This document shows positions 1 through 7,379 of a stretch of 14,351 nucleotides of DNA, one piece after another; position 1 is the stretch's first letter; each line of letters opens with the position of its first letter. The stretch is from Acidobacteriota bacterium (GTDB taxonomy: Bacteria; Acidobacteriota; Thermoanaerobaculia; Multivoradales; JAHEKO01). The notes beneath the pieces were generated by a model, which saw nothing but the letters and a program-made list of their open reading frames with translations, was not told where the DNA came from and did no database searches. The stretch is from positions 1 through 14,351 of the forward strand of contig JAUWSP010000014.1 of assembly GCA_030610025.1 (NCBI GenBank). The letters are read 5' to 3'. The translations under genes were made by a program, and so were the position numbers.

Positions 1-180
1 AGCACAAGAGATCCCGCGCGATGACGAGACAAGGCGGTGGCCAGCCCGCCCAAGTCTGAGTAGCCGTCGCCGTCCCCCTGCGGACCACCCGAACGAGCCT
101 CCAGATCACAAACGTATTGCAGGGATGAACCAACGGCCGCCAGAGGCGACGGCCGCTTCAACCTCCAAGCCCTCAAAGAC

Positions 181-203
181 CAGCCGGAAGGAACGTCCGG
201 CTG
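181..203 (-). terminator. Possible weak terminator hairpin after recX
   Basis: A perfect inverted repeat has 8-bp arms CAGCCGGA (181-188) and TCCGGCTG (196-203) with a 7-nt loop. It lies about 40 nt downstream of the recX stop. On the minus strand it is followed by GTCTTTGAGG, which has only a three-T run. It is therefore at best a weak intrinsic terminator, perhaps a 3'-end stabilising hairpin. Confidence 0.35.
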
Positions 204-220
204 CCTCAACCCTCGAGGAC

Positions 221-241
221 GGGTGGGTGGGGGGCCGGGGG
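221..241 (+). other. G-quadruplex motif just after recX
   Basis: The plus strand reads G3-T-G3-T-G6-CC-G5, which satisfies the usual four-run G-quadruplex pattern with loops of 1-2 nt. It begins directly after the recX stop codon (242-244 on the minus strand). The recX transcript itself would be C-rich here, so the G-rich strand is the template for that transcription. A structure on the template could slow RNA polymerase at the end of the pilT-recX unit; that role is inference. Confidence 0.5.
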
Positions 242-667
242 CTAGCCGTCCGGATCGATGTCGATATCGTCGAGAATCGTCAGGATGACGCCGGTCGAAT
301 AGCCTCTTCGTTCGAGGTACCGGCCGGCCGCGGCCCGGTCACCGGGACCCTTGGAGCGCCGCTCGAGGACACGCCTGGCGGCCTGCAGCTCATCTCCGGG
401 ATCTTCGAAGACCGCAGTCACTGCCTCGTCGGCGATGCCAGGCTCCACGCCCTTGCGCTCCAACTCGGCACGGATGCGGCGGGGTCCATAGCCCTTCCGC
501 GTCAACGGACCGGAGGCCATTTCGATCGCGAAACGCCGATCATCGAGCCAGCCGTGCAATTCGAGGTCCCTCAGGGTCTCCTCGATCTCCGGCCCACCGA
601 AACCTCGGGCTTCGAGCTTCCTTGCCAGCTCGGCATTGAAGTGAGGGCGCAGTGCCAGAAGGCGCAA
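242..667 (-). CDS. recX: RecX family regulatory protein (RecA modulator)
   Basis: RecX proteins bind RecA filaments and modulate recombination and the SOS response. The 141-residue product has the family layout of repeated three-helix units. Unit one includes LLALRPHFNAELARKLEARGF, followed by LDDRRFAIEMA, then the GYGPRRIRAELERKGV unit, and a third repeat near the C-terminus (AGRYLERRGYS). The start given is a TTG (667-665). The frame stays open upstream to a stop at 802-800, and the residues just before the TTG (KA, giving KALRLLALR) fit the family. The real N-terminus may therefore lie a little upstream, for example at the CTG at 706-704, because no ATG or GTG is available. The gene lies 76 nt after pilT on the same strand and is probably co-transcribed with it. 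No recA is present nearby. Confidence 0.85.
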   Translation of the reverse strand: MRLLALRPHFNAELARKLEARGFGGPEIEETLRDLELHGWLDDRRFAIEMASGPLTRKGYGPRRIRAELERKGVEPGIADEAVTAVFEDPGDELQAARRVLERRSKGPGDRAAAGRYLERRGYSTGVILTILDDIDIDPDG

Positions 668-743
668 CGCCTTGTCTCGACACTTCTCAGCAGGTCGACT
701 CGCCAGGGTTACCCACCTCGAATACCAGTCAGGTTTGGTCGGA

Positions 744-1916
744 TCAGTTCTGATCGATCTCGAAAGGCGACTTCGAGTCCAACACTCCCGCGTCGTCCGT
801 TATCTCCAGGGTCGATTCCATTTGCTCGCGGGCAACGTCGGAGGTGAATTGAACACCCTGCACCTTGAGCTTGAACTCGTCCGGGTTGGTAGACCGGCGC
901 AGCGCCTCGTCCAGCGTGATGAGGCCGGATTTGTAGAGCTGATAGAGGGATTGGTCGAAGGTCTGCATACCGTATTGGCTGGTGCCGAGCGCTATCTGCT
1001 CACGGATGTACTTGGTGCGCTCTTTGTTCTCGATGCACTCCCGTATATAGGGCGTCGCGATCATGACCTCGACAGCGGGTACTCGACCCGTGCCATCGGC
1101 TCTCGGAACCAGGCGCATGGAAATAGCGGCCCGGAGGACCTGCGCCAGCTGGATTCGAATCTGCTTCTGCTGATGAGGAGGGAAGACCGAGATGATCCGG
1201 TTGATGGTCTCGGTGGCGTCGAGGGTGTGGAGTGTCGAGAGCACGAGATGCCCTGTTTCGGCAGCCAACAAGGCCGTTTCGATGGTCTCGTAGTCTCGCA
1301 TCTCACCCACCAGAATGACATCTGGATCCTGGCGGAGAGCCACACGCATGGCCTGGGGAAAGCCCAGGGTGTCCACCTCGACCTCGCGCTGATTGACGAT
1401 CGATTTCTTGTCCCGATGCAGGAACTCGATGGGGTCCTCGATCGTGATGATGTGCTCGAGCCGGTTGGCGTTGATGTGGTCGATGATGCCCGCCAGGGTC
1501 GTCGACTTACCCGAACCCGTGGTTCCGGTGCAGAGAATCAGACCACGACGCTCGAGACAGAGCTTCTCGAGCACCTTCGGAAGGAGCAATTCTCGAAGGG
1601 TCTTGATGCGGGCCGGAATCACACGCAAGACCAACCCCACGGAGCCTCGCTGCTGGAACACGTTGCAACGGAATCGACCCAGACCAGGAACCGAATAGGC
1701 GATGTCGATCTCGAACTCTTCCTTGAAGCGCTGCTTCTGCCTCGCGTTCATGATCGAGAAGGCCATGGCTACCGTGTCCTCTTGCATCAAGCGCTTGAAC
1801 TCGGTCAAAGGCTGCAGCTCGCCATCCACTCGAACCACCGGGTGGGTACCCACCTTCAGATGAAGGTCGGAGGCATCGCGTTCGATCGCGAGCTTGAGCA
1901 GATCATTGAGATTCAT
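744..1916 (-). CDS. pilT: Type IV pilus retraction ATPase PilT
   Basis: PilT is the hexameric cytoplasmic ATPase that depolymerises the type IV pilus and powers twitching motility. The 390-residue protein starts with the typical N-terminal domain (LLKLAIERDASDLHL, residues 6-20). Walker A is GTTGSGKST at 131-139. The Asp box ITIEDPIEF lies around 157-165, Walker B VILVGEMRD is at 200-208 and the His box TGHLVLSTLHT is at 221-231. The C-terminal GMQTFDQSL segment (316-324) is also typical. It is longer than the common length of about 345-360, with an acidic tail of roughly 35 residues after the conserved end. PilU, a PilT paralogue, is an alternative, since the segment around 316-345 is somewhat PilU-like. 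The ATG has a strong ribosome site, GGAGGAG, 7 nt upstream. A separate promoter (1994-2022) lies upstream, so the gene need not depend on the hrcA operon. No other pilus gene is present. Confidence 0.95.
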   Translation of the reverse strand: MNLNDLLKLAIERDASDLHLKVGTHPVVRVDGELQPLTEFKRLMQEDTVAMAFSIMNARQKQRFKEEFEIDIAYSVPGLGRFRCNVFQQRGSVGLVLRVIPARIKTLRELLLPKVLEKLCLERRGLILCTGTTGSGKSTTLAGIIDHINANRLEHIITIEDPIEFLHRDKKSIVNQREVEVDTLGFPQAMRVALRQDPDVILVGEMRDYETIETALLAAETGHLVLSTLHTLDATETINRIISVFPPHQQKQIRIQLAQVLRAAISMRLVPRADGTGRVPAVEVMIATPYIRECIENKERTKYIREQIALGTSQYGMQTFDQSLYQLYKSGLITLDEALRRSTNPDEFKLKVQGVQFTSDVAREQMESTLEITDDAGVLDSKSPFEIDQN

Positions 1917-1983
1917 GGTGTTGCTCCTCCAAGTCGCCTGGACGAGAAATCAATCGCTCCAGGAGCGGCAATCAGCCGAGAAA

Positions 1984-2016
1984 CCTTTGAAAAAGACTAG
2001 CGGCCGTCTCGAAAGG
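1984..2016 (-). terminator. Possible weak terminator after rsmE, overlapping the pilT promoter
   Basis: The minus strand can fold AGAC (2009-2006) against GTCT (1997-1994) across an 8-nt loop, followed directly by a T run (1993-1990). Outer arms CCTTT (2016-2012) and AAAGG (1988-1984) could extend it. The stem is short, so termination would be partial. The right arm is also part of the pilT -10 box, so termination of the upstream operon and initiation of pilT share the same bases. Confidence 0.3.
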
Positions 2017-2022
2017 TGTCAA
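1994..2022 (-). promoter_or_regulatory. Predicted sigma-70 promoter for pilT-recX
   Basis: On the minus strand a perfect -35 TTGACA (2022-2017) is followed after exactly 17 nt by TAGTCT (1999-1994), which keeps the key TA...T of the -10 box. Transcription would begin near 1987, about 70 nt before the pilT ATG. The promoter starts only about 10 nt after the rsmE stop codon. Confidence 0.55.
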
Positions 2023-2031
2023 TCGCAGTAG

Positions 2032-2742
2032 TCACACCGTGCGCTGGCTCGAGGCCAGCAGCAATGTGCTTCCCACCAACGCCGCCGTCTCCGTGCGCAG
2101 GATTCGAGGGCCGAGAGCCAACGTCAGACATCCCATGGCCTCCATGTCCTGGCGCTCCTTCTCCTCCCATCCTCCCTCAGGCCCTACGACAAGACACGCA
2201 GAGCCGAGTGTATGGACCCCTGCCGTGGGCTCAGGGCTCGGATCCAAGGCCCAACAGGTCTCGGACCCGGAGGTCAGCTCTGCCAACTCCCGCCACTCGT
2301 GCACTCCAGAGATCTCGGGCACCAGCGATCGATCCGACTGGATCACCGCAGCCGCAGCGACTCGTCGAAGGCGCTCCAGAGTGCCCGCCCCGTAGCTTCG
2401 AGGACCTCTGCCAGAGTGGATGAGGTGAATGGCGCTGACACCTACTTCCGTGCACTTCTCGACCAGCCACGTCAAACGCTGGGGCTTGGGGGGAACAACG
2501 CAAAGCTCCAGCCAGGTTTCGGGCTCGTTCCCAGGAGCCTCTCCAGCCAGCTCCAGATAGCCAGCGAGTCGATCGACCCGGGCCACCCTCGCCCATCGCG
2601 CACGGCCTCGCCCATCCACGACACGTAAGCGGTCGCCGACTCTCTGACGCCGTGCTCTGAAGAGATGTCGATATCGATCGCCTTCGATCGTGACGTCTGG
2701 CCGGTCCAACTCCTCCGGCGACAGCAGAAGCGAGGCCGTCAT
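2032..2742 (-). CDS. rsmE: 16S rRNA (uracil1498-N3)-methyltransferase RsmE
   Basis: RsmE is a SPOUT-class, SAM-dependent enzyme that methylates N3 of U1498 in 16S rRNA of the small ribosomal subunit. The 236-residue product has an N-terminal PUA-like part (GDRYRHLFRARRQRVGDRLRVVDG, 21-44 in part). It also has EKCTEVGV at 95-102, QSDRSLVPEI at 135-144 and the two knot motifs that bind SAM, GPEGG (187-191) and LGPRILRTETA (210-220). The ATG at 2742-2740 overlaps the TGA of prmA as ATGA, which indicates translational coupling. A longer in-frame ORF extends to 2979, but its first 79 codons lie within prmA and have no RsmE character, so I rejected that start. It is the last gene of the hrcA operon; the hrcA-to-rsmE order is also known in Bacillus. 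Confidence 0.94.
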   Translation of the reverse strand: MTASLLLSPEELDRPDVTIEGDRYRHLFRARRQRVGDRLRVVDGRGRARWARVARVDRLAGYLELAGEAPGNEPETWLELCVVPPKPQRLTWLVEKCTEVGVSAIHLIHSGRGPRSYGAGTLERLRRVAAAAVIQSDRSLVPEISGVHEWRELAELTSGSETCWALDPSPEPTAGVHTLGSACLVVGPEGGWEEKERQDMEAMGCLTLALGPRILRTETAALVGSTLLLASSQRTV

Positions 2743-3599
2743 GCCGCTCTCTCCAACAGGCAGCCCACCCACTCTCCCGATTGGCGCGACCGCTTCTCCC
2801 GCAACCCGAAGCTCGCGAGCTCCCGAAGGTACGAATCGTGCTGGTCGACCAGCAGTCCCGAGACGACGATTTCGGCACTCGCAGTCAGGAGTCCAACGAT
2901 CGATGCCAGGTCGCCGCGGATCCTCGCCGGAATCACGTTGACGAGTGCCAGGTCGAAGCCTGGTCCCGCCCTCAGGCAATCTACCGTTCCGGCAACGAGT
3001 CGCGGAGACAACCGATTCAACCTGCAGTTCTCCAGAGCCAGCAGCACCGCCGCTCTATCGACATCGAAACCGATCACTTCACGGGCGCCGAGAGTCAGTG
3101 CAGCAAAAGCCAGGATGCCTGTCCCGGTTCCCACATCGAGAACCCTGAGACCCTCCATGGAGATCCCTTCCATCAGCTCCACCGCCAGTCGCGTCGACTC
3201 GTGGCTGCCGGTGCCAAAGGCGGATCGGGCAGGTATGCGCAGTAGGACCCGCCCGGTCTGGCCCGACGCCGAGGACCCGTCCGGCTCTCGAGAGTCGACA
3301 AGGAAGCCACTGCCGAGCTCGACGGGTCTGGCCTTGCGCCGATACACGGCAAGCCAGTCCGCAGCCGGTACAGCCTCGGCGCCTTCGATCCGAGCCTCCG
3401 GCCATTCGGCAGAGCTCTCGAGTCGCCGGCTGACCTCGATTGAGAGAGGTTCCTCGAAGTAGGCCAGAACCTGATGGCAAGTCCCGTCGGCAGGCGACAC
3501 CGATTCAACACCCAGGGTACCCAGAGACCACAGCTCCGCGATCAGGCGATCCTCCGAGCCCGAGGTCACGGTGAATCGCAAGCACAGGTAGGTTGCCAC
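2739..3599 (-). CDS. prmA: Ribosomal protein L11 methyltransferase PrmA
   Basis: PrmA trimethylates ribosomal protein L11 using SAM. The 286-residue length is close to the E. coli enzyme. An N-terminal substrate-recognition domain of about 85 residues precedes DWLAVYRRKARPVELGSGFLV (81-101 in part). The signature AFGTGSHEST (127-136) follows, then SAM motif I LDVGTGTGILA (154-164), the acidic adenosine-binding loop GFDVD (177-181), and the NVIP segment (221-224) in the place of the usual NILA. The conserved VVSGLL (245-250) comes near the end. The start is GTG (3599-3597). GGAG lies about 13 nt upstream, which is distant, and no other in-frame start lies between it and dnaJ. It sits 34 nt after dnaJ and overlaps rsmE by 4 nt, consistent with ribosome modification being co-expressed with the heat-shock chaperones. 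Confidence 0.94.
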   Translation of the reverse strand: MATYLCLRFTVTSGSEDRLIAELWSLGTLGVESVSPADGTCHQVLAYFEEPLSIEVSRRLESSAEWPEARIEGAEAVPAADWLAVYRRKARPVELGSGFLVDSREPDGSSASGQTGRVLLRIPARSAFGTGSHESTRLAVELMEGISMEGLRVLDVGTGTGILAFAALTLGAREVIGFDVDRAAVLLALENCRLNRLSPRLVAGTVDCLRAGPGFDLALVNVIPARIRGDLASIVGLLTASAEIVVSGLLVDQHDSYLRELASFGLREKRSRQSGEWVGCLLERAA

Positions 3600-3633
3600 T
3601 AGCGCAGTTTCGCTCCATTCGGGCTTCCAGGCC

Positions 3634-4758
3634 TCAGCCGAAAAGGTCCCGCACCCGCCCGATGACGCCTCGCTCGCCCTTCACCTCGCTGCCTTCGATC
3701 TCGGCGAGACGGCGCAACAGCTCCAACTGCTCTTCGGAAAGCTCACGAGGCTTCGGCACGAGGACCCGAGCTCGCACGAAATGGTCGCCGCGCCCACGTC
3801 CATCGAGGCGATCGACGCCCTTCCCAGAGAGCTTGAACTCCCTACCGTCCGGCGTTCCAGAGGGGATCTCCAAGGGGACCGAACCATGCAGCGTCGCCGC
3901 TTCCACGGAGGTTCCCAGAACCGCTTGCGAGTAGCTCAGGTCGAGGATGCTTCGAGTATGAGAGCCCTCGCGCTCGAACTGGGCGTGCGGCTCGACGAAG
4001 ATATCGACATAGAGATCCCCGGCCGGCCCGCCACGGCGACCATGCTCACCCTCACTGGTGAGACGCAAGCGGGTTCCTGTGTCCACCCCCGCCGGGACCT
4101 TGACTTCGATCGAACGCTCCTGTTCGACCCTGCCTTCACCCCGGCAAGCACTACAAGGGTCGGTAATCACTCGGCCGTCTCCCCTGCATTGAGGGCAAGT
4201 GCGGGCGACTGTGAAGAACCCCTGGCTGATACGGACCTGTCCATAGCCACTGCAGGTCCTGCAGGTCTCGGGAGACGAACCGGGCTTGCTGCCGGTGCCG
4301 GCGCATTCGGAACAGCTCTCCAGTCGTGGGATCTTCAGCGTCTGCTCGGTCCCGAACGCGGCCTCCTCGAGCGACAAGCTCAGCTGATAGCGCAGATCGG
4401 CACCTGGCTCACCACGCCTACGCTGGCCCGCACCGCTGAAAAGGTCACCGAAATCCAGGCCGAAGAAATCGCCCAGGATGTCGGCGAAGTCGCCGAACGT
4501 ACTCGTATCGAAGCCACCAAAGCCCTGTCCAGAGACACCCTGGTGACCGAAACGGTCGTACCGGGCCTTCTGATTCGGGTCCGATAGAACGGAGTAGGCT
4601 TCGGCTGCCTCCTTGAATTTCTCCTCGGCCGCCTTGTCGCCCGGATTCCGGTCGGGGTGAAACCGAACGGCCAGCCTTCGATAGGCGGACTTGACCTCGG
4701 CCTCCGAGGCATCGCGAGCGACCGCAAGGACCTCGTAGTAATCTCGTTTTGTTGCCAT
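3634..4758 (-). CDS. dnaJ: Chaperone protein DnaJ (Hsp40)
   Basis: DnaJ delivers unfolded substrates to DnaK and stimulates its ATPase. The 374-residue protein is a complete type I DnaJ. The J domain (about 5-70) carries the essential HPD at 34-36. The Gly/Phe-rich region covers about 71-110. The zinc-binding domain has all four CxxCxGxG repeats: CSECAGTG (149-156), CRTCSGYG (166-173), CPQCRGDG (188-195) and CSACRGEG (202-209). C-terminal substrate-binding domains follow (about 215-340). The Gly/Phe region is unusually rich in Asp as well (FGDFADILGDFFGLDFGDLF, about 88-107), as in other bacterial type I J-proteins. The ATG lies 12 nt after dnaK with no clear Shine-Dalgarno, so it may rely on ribosomes coming from dnaK. 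Confidence 0.97.
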   Translation of the reverse strand: MATKRDYYEVLAVARDASEAEVKSAYRRLAVRFHPDRNPGDKAAEEKFKEAAEAYSVLSDPNQKARYDRFGHQGVSGQGFGGFDTSTFGDFADILGDFFGLDFGDLFSGAGQRRRGEPGADLRYQLSLSLEEAAFGTEQTLKIPRLESCSECAGTGSKPGSSPETCRTCSGYGQVRISQGFFTVARTCPQCRGDGRVITDPCSACRGEGRVEQERSIEVKVPAGVDTGTRLRLTSEGEHGRRGGPAGDLYVDIFVEPHAQFEREGSHTRSILDLSYSQAVLGTSVEAATLHGSVPLEIPSGTPDGREFKLSGKGVDRLDGRGRGDHFVRARVLVPKPRELSEEQLELLRRLAEIEGSEVKGERGVIGRVRDLFG

Positions 4759-4770
4759 CTTCGAGGGAAT

Positions 4771-6606
4771 CTATATCGGCTCGGTCGTATCCGGCTCGTC
4801 GACCTCTTGCAGCATGAGCTCCGAGAGCTGACGCGAAACGCTATTGAGATCGAACATGGCGGCCTCGAGGTCGGCCCTGTCGCCACTGGTCAGGGCCATC
4901 CTGGACTTGAGCAGAGTCTCGCGAATCTGTTGGCGCTCGTTCCCATCCACCATGTCCTTGAATTGGTCGATGACCTTCTCGTTGGTGTAGATCAGACCTT
5001 CGAGTCGGTTCTTCAATCGCCGAATCTCGCGTCGCTCCTTGTCTTCGCGGGAGTACTCCTCGGCCTCGCCAATCAGCCGGTCGATCTCTTCCTTCGTCAA
5101 ACCTCCGGCCGGGTTGATCTGGACGCTCTGCGACCGGTTCGTGGCTACGTCCCGAGCGGCGACGCTGACAATGCCGTTGGAATCGATGGAGAACGAGACC
5201 TCGATCTGCGGCACACCCCGAGGAGCCGGAGGAACACCCACCAGGTCGAACTTCCCGAGAGACTTGTTCTCAGCCGCGATCTCGCGCTCGCCCTGAAGGA
5301 CGTGGATCTCGACGGTGTCCTGATTGTCCACAACCGTGGTGAAGATCTGAGTGGCCTTCGTCGGAATGGTCGAGTTGCGTTCGATCAGCTTGGTAAACAG
5401 GCCGCCCCGGGTCTCGACACCGATCGACAGCGGAGTGACATCCAGTAGGACGATGTCCTTGATGTCGCCGCGCAGGATGCCCCCTTGAATCGCGGCACCG
5501 ATGGCGACGACCTCATCAGGGTTGATCTCCCGGTTGGGCGGCCGCCCGAAGATCCGTTCCACCGCTCGAATCACCTTCGGAGTCCGGGTCTGACCTCCGA
5601 CCAGCAACACCTCGTCGATCTGATCGGGCCGAATGGCGGCGGCTTCCAGGGCCTCGAGGAAGGGGCCTTCGGTACGTTTCACCAGATCGTCGACCATCTC
5701 CTCGAAGGTTGATCGCTTCAGAGTCCTCACGAGGTGCTTGGGGCCACTCTCGTCGGCCGAGATGAACGGCAGGTTGATCGGAACTTCCTCGGATGCGGAA
5801 AGCTCGCACTTGGCGCGCTCTGCCGCCTCCTTCAAACGCTGCAGCGCCATGCGGTCAGCCCTCAGATCGATACCGGTCTCCGATTGGAACTCCGAGATCA
5901 GCCAATCCATGACTCGCTGATCGAAGTCCTCGCCCCCGAGATAGGTGTCGCCCGAGGTTGCCTTGACCTCGAAGACCCCGTGGGATAGCTCGAGAATGGA
6001 GATGTCGAAGGTGCCGCCGCCCAGGTCATAGATAGCAATGGTCTTGCCGCCAGGGTCCCTGTCTACGCCGTAGGCCAGGGCGGCTGCCGTCGGCTCGTTG
6101 ATGATCCGCAAGACCTCGAGACCCGCAATGCGGCCGGCGTCACGAGTCGCCTGGCGCTGGGAGTCATTGAAATAGGCCGGCACCGTGATGATGGCCTCGG
6201 TGATCTCCTCGCCCAGTGCCTCCTCGGCGAACGCCTTGATCTCCCTGAGGATGAAAGCCGAGATCTCCTCCGGGCTGTGTTGCTTGTCGCGCGCCTCGAT
6301 GGCCACGTCGCCGTTGGTCGCCTCCACCAGCGGATAGGGCAGCACGTCCTTCGCCCGGACGATCTCCGGATCACTGAACTTGCGACCGATCAAACGCTTG
6401 ACGGAAAAAACAGTGTTGCGGGGATTGATGATGGCCTGACGCTTGGCGATCTGGCCGACCAGCCGCTCGCCGTCCTCGGTGAAAGCGACGATCGAAGCCG
6501 TTGTCCGGCTACCTTCTCGGTTGCTGATGACCCGAGGAGAGGCCACATCGACCACCGCCACACAGCTGTTCGTCGTTCCGAGATCGATTCCGAGGATCTT
6601 GCTCAC
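4771..6606 (-). CDS. dnaK: Chaperone protein DnaK (Hsp70)
   Basis: DnaK is the ATP-driven Hsp70 chaperone, working with DnaJ and GrpE. The 611-residue product starts [10 protein letters not shown] (6-15, phosphate 1), followed by [17 protein letters not shown] (142-158), [12 protein letters not shown] (194-205, phosphate 2) and [10 protein letters not shown] (334-343). The interdomain linker VLLDVTPLS is at 386-394, and the substrate-binding and helical lid domains follow. The segment from about 72 to 139 matches E. coli DnaK in length, so the insert typical of Gram-negative DnaK is present. The protein is still about 27 residues shorter than E. coli DnaK because the C-terminal tail is short, ending [11 protein letters not shown]. 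The start is GTG (6606-6604) with a strong GGGAAGGG ribosome site 5 nt upstream. It follows grpE after 71 nt holding a stable hairpin. Confidence 0.98.
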   Translation of the reverse strand: MSKILGIDLGTTNSCVAVVDVASPRVISNREGSRTTASIVAFTEDGERLVGQIAKRQAIINPRNTVFSVKRLIGRKFSDPEIVRAKDVLPYPLVEATNGDVAIEARDKQHSPEEISAFILREIKAFAEEALGEEITEAIITVPAYFNDSQRQATRDAGRIAGLEVLRIINEPTAAALAYGVDRDPGGKTIAIYDLGGGTFDISILELSHGVFEVKATSGDTYLGGEDFDQRVMDWLISEFQSETGIDLRADRMALQRLKEAAERAKCELSASEEVPINLPFISADESGPKHLVRTLKRSTFEEMVDDLVKRTEGPFLEALEAAAIRPDQIDEVLLVGGQTRTPKVIRAVERIFGRPPNREINPDEVVAIGAAIQGGILRGDIKDIVLLDVTPLSIGVETRGGLFTKLIERNSTIPTKATQIFTTVVDNQDTVEIHVLQGEREIAAENKSLGKFDLVGVPPAPRGVPQIEVSFSIDSNGIVSVAARDVATNRSQSVQINPAGGLTKEEIDRLIGEAEEYSREDKERREIRRLKNRLEGLIYTNEKVIDQFKDMVDGNERQQIRETLLKSRMALTSGDRADLEAAMFDLNSVSRQLSELMLQEVDEPDTTEPI

Positions 6607-6639
6607 GTCAACCCTTCCCAGCCGTTGCCAAAATGCGTT

Positions 6640-6660
6640 GGAAGATCATGCCGATCTCCC
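6640..6660 (-). other. Intercistronic stem-loop between grpE and dnaK
   Basis: On the minus strand GGGAGATC (6660-6653) pairs with GATCTTCC (6647-6640) across a 5-nt loop: an 8-bp stem with one G-T wobble. No T run follows directly, so it does not look like a terminator. Its place in the only sizeable gap of the chaperone genes suggests a processing or stabilising element that sets dnaK level relative to grpE; that is inference. Confidence 0.45.
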
Positions 6661-6677
6661 TCTGCGCCTGGCGGCCA

Positions 6678-7370
6678 TCACTTCCCCCCATTGGGGCCGA
6701 ACCCATCGTCGATGATGGGCATTGCCACCTTGACGACCGCGGGCCTCAACAGACGCCCGTGCATTGTGTAGCCGGACTGCATCACATAGCTGACGGTCGG
6801 CTCTTCAACGGAGGTGTCTTCATGTCGCGATACCGCTTCGTGAAACTGGGGATCGAAGGTCTCACCCATGGCTGACACCCGCTCCACGCCGGAGCTGTTC
6901 AGCAGGTCCTTGACCTGGCGCAGAATGAGATTCACGCCGACCTTGAGGTCCTGCTCCTGCCCCTCGGCAGACAGTGCCCTCTCCAGGTTGTCGATCACGG
7001 GAAGAATCTGGCGAAATACCTCGGCGGTGGCAAAGCGACGATCCTCATCGCGCTCCTTTTCGGACCGCTTCCGGAAGTTGTCGAAATCAGCCAGGGTTCT
7101 CGCCGAACGATCGCGCAGGTCAGCGACCTCCTCCCGCAGTTGACTCAACTCCACGTCGGCTACCGAACTGCCCGCACCCACCCCTTCGACCGGCCTGTCC
7201 TCCGGTACCACTGCGATCTCTGGCTCGCCCTGCCCCTCGGTGGTGACACTCTCGACCGCTTTCAGGGCGTCCTGCATCGCAGTCTCGATGTCACCCAGGT
7301 CCTCCGCCTCGAGCTCGAACTCCCCGGATTCCATCTCATCAACGCCGTGTGGGCTCTTTCGTTCGCTCAT
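6678..7370 (-). CDS. grpE: Nucleotide exchange factor GrpE
   Basis: GrpE is the homodimeric exchange factor that releases ADP from DnaK. The 230-residue protein begins with an acidic, probably disordered stretch of about 70 residues. The long coiled-coil helix follows (about 74-115) with DFDNFRKRSEKER (95-107), then LPVIDNLERAL (123-133). The C-terminal beta domain that contacts DnaK includes GETFDPQFHEAV (169-180) and GYTMHGRLLRPAVVKVA (200-216). It is somewhat longer than the E. coli protein (197 residues) because of the N-terminal region. The ATG lies 9 nt after the hrcA stop, and the GGAAG ribosome site (5 nt spacing) directly abuts that stop, so the two genes are tightly linked. Confidence 0.96.
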   Translation of the reverse strand: MSERKSPHGVDEMESGEFELEAEDLGDIETAMQDALKAVESVTTEGQGEPEIAVVPEDRPVEGVGAGSSVADVELSQLREEVADLRDRSARTLADFDNFRKRSEKERDEDRRFATAEVFRQILPVIDNLERALSAEGQEQDLKVGVNLILRQVKDLLNSSGVERVSAMGETFDPQFHEAVSRHEDTSVEEPTVSYVMQSGYTMHGRLLRPAVVKVAMPIIDDGFGPNGGK

Positions 7371-7379
7371 ACCGACTTC

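Larger units (their letters stand above)
1..241. other. Left-edge intergenic region with no assignable gene
   Basis: This stretch lies beyond the recX stop and holds no gene that I can name. It contains a G-rich tract (221-241) and a perfect hairpin (181-203), listed separately. On the minus strand one frame stays open from about position 177 to the window edge and would read ...LQYVCDLEARSGGPQGDGDGY.... It has only weak start candidates and matches no family I know. It could be the beginning of a neighbouring gene that continues off the window, or chance in GC-rich DNA. No tRNA-like fold was seen. Confidence 0.4.

Noticed and set aside
672..2000. Long plus-strand open frame (442 codons) opposite pilT
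   Set aside because: It is antisense to a perfectly conserved PilT, has no recognisable domain and no sensible start. In GC-rich DNA such shadow frames are common.
2743..2979. N-terminal extension of RsmE by 79 residues
   Set aside because: These codons lie inside prmA in another frame, have no RsmE similarity, and the ATGA overlap start gives a normal-length enzyme.
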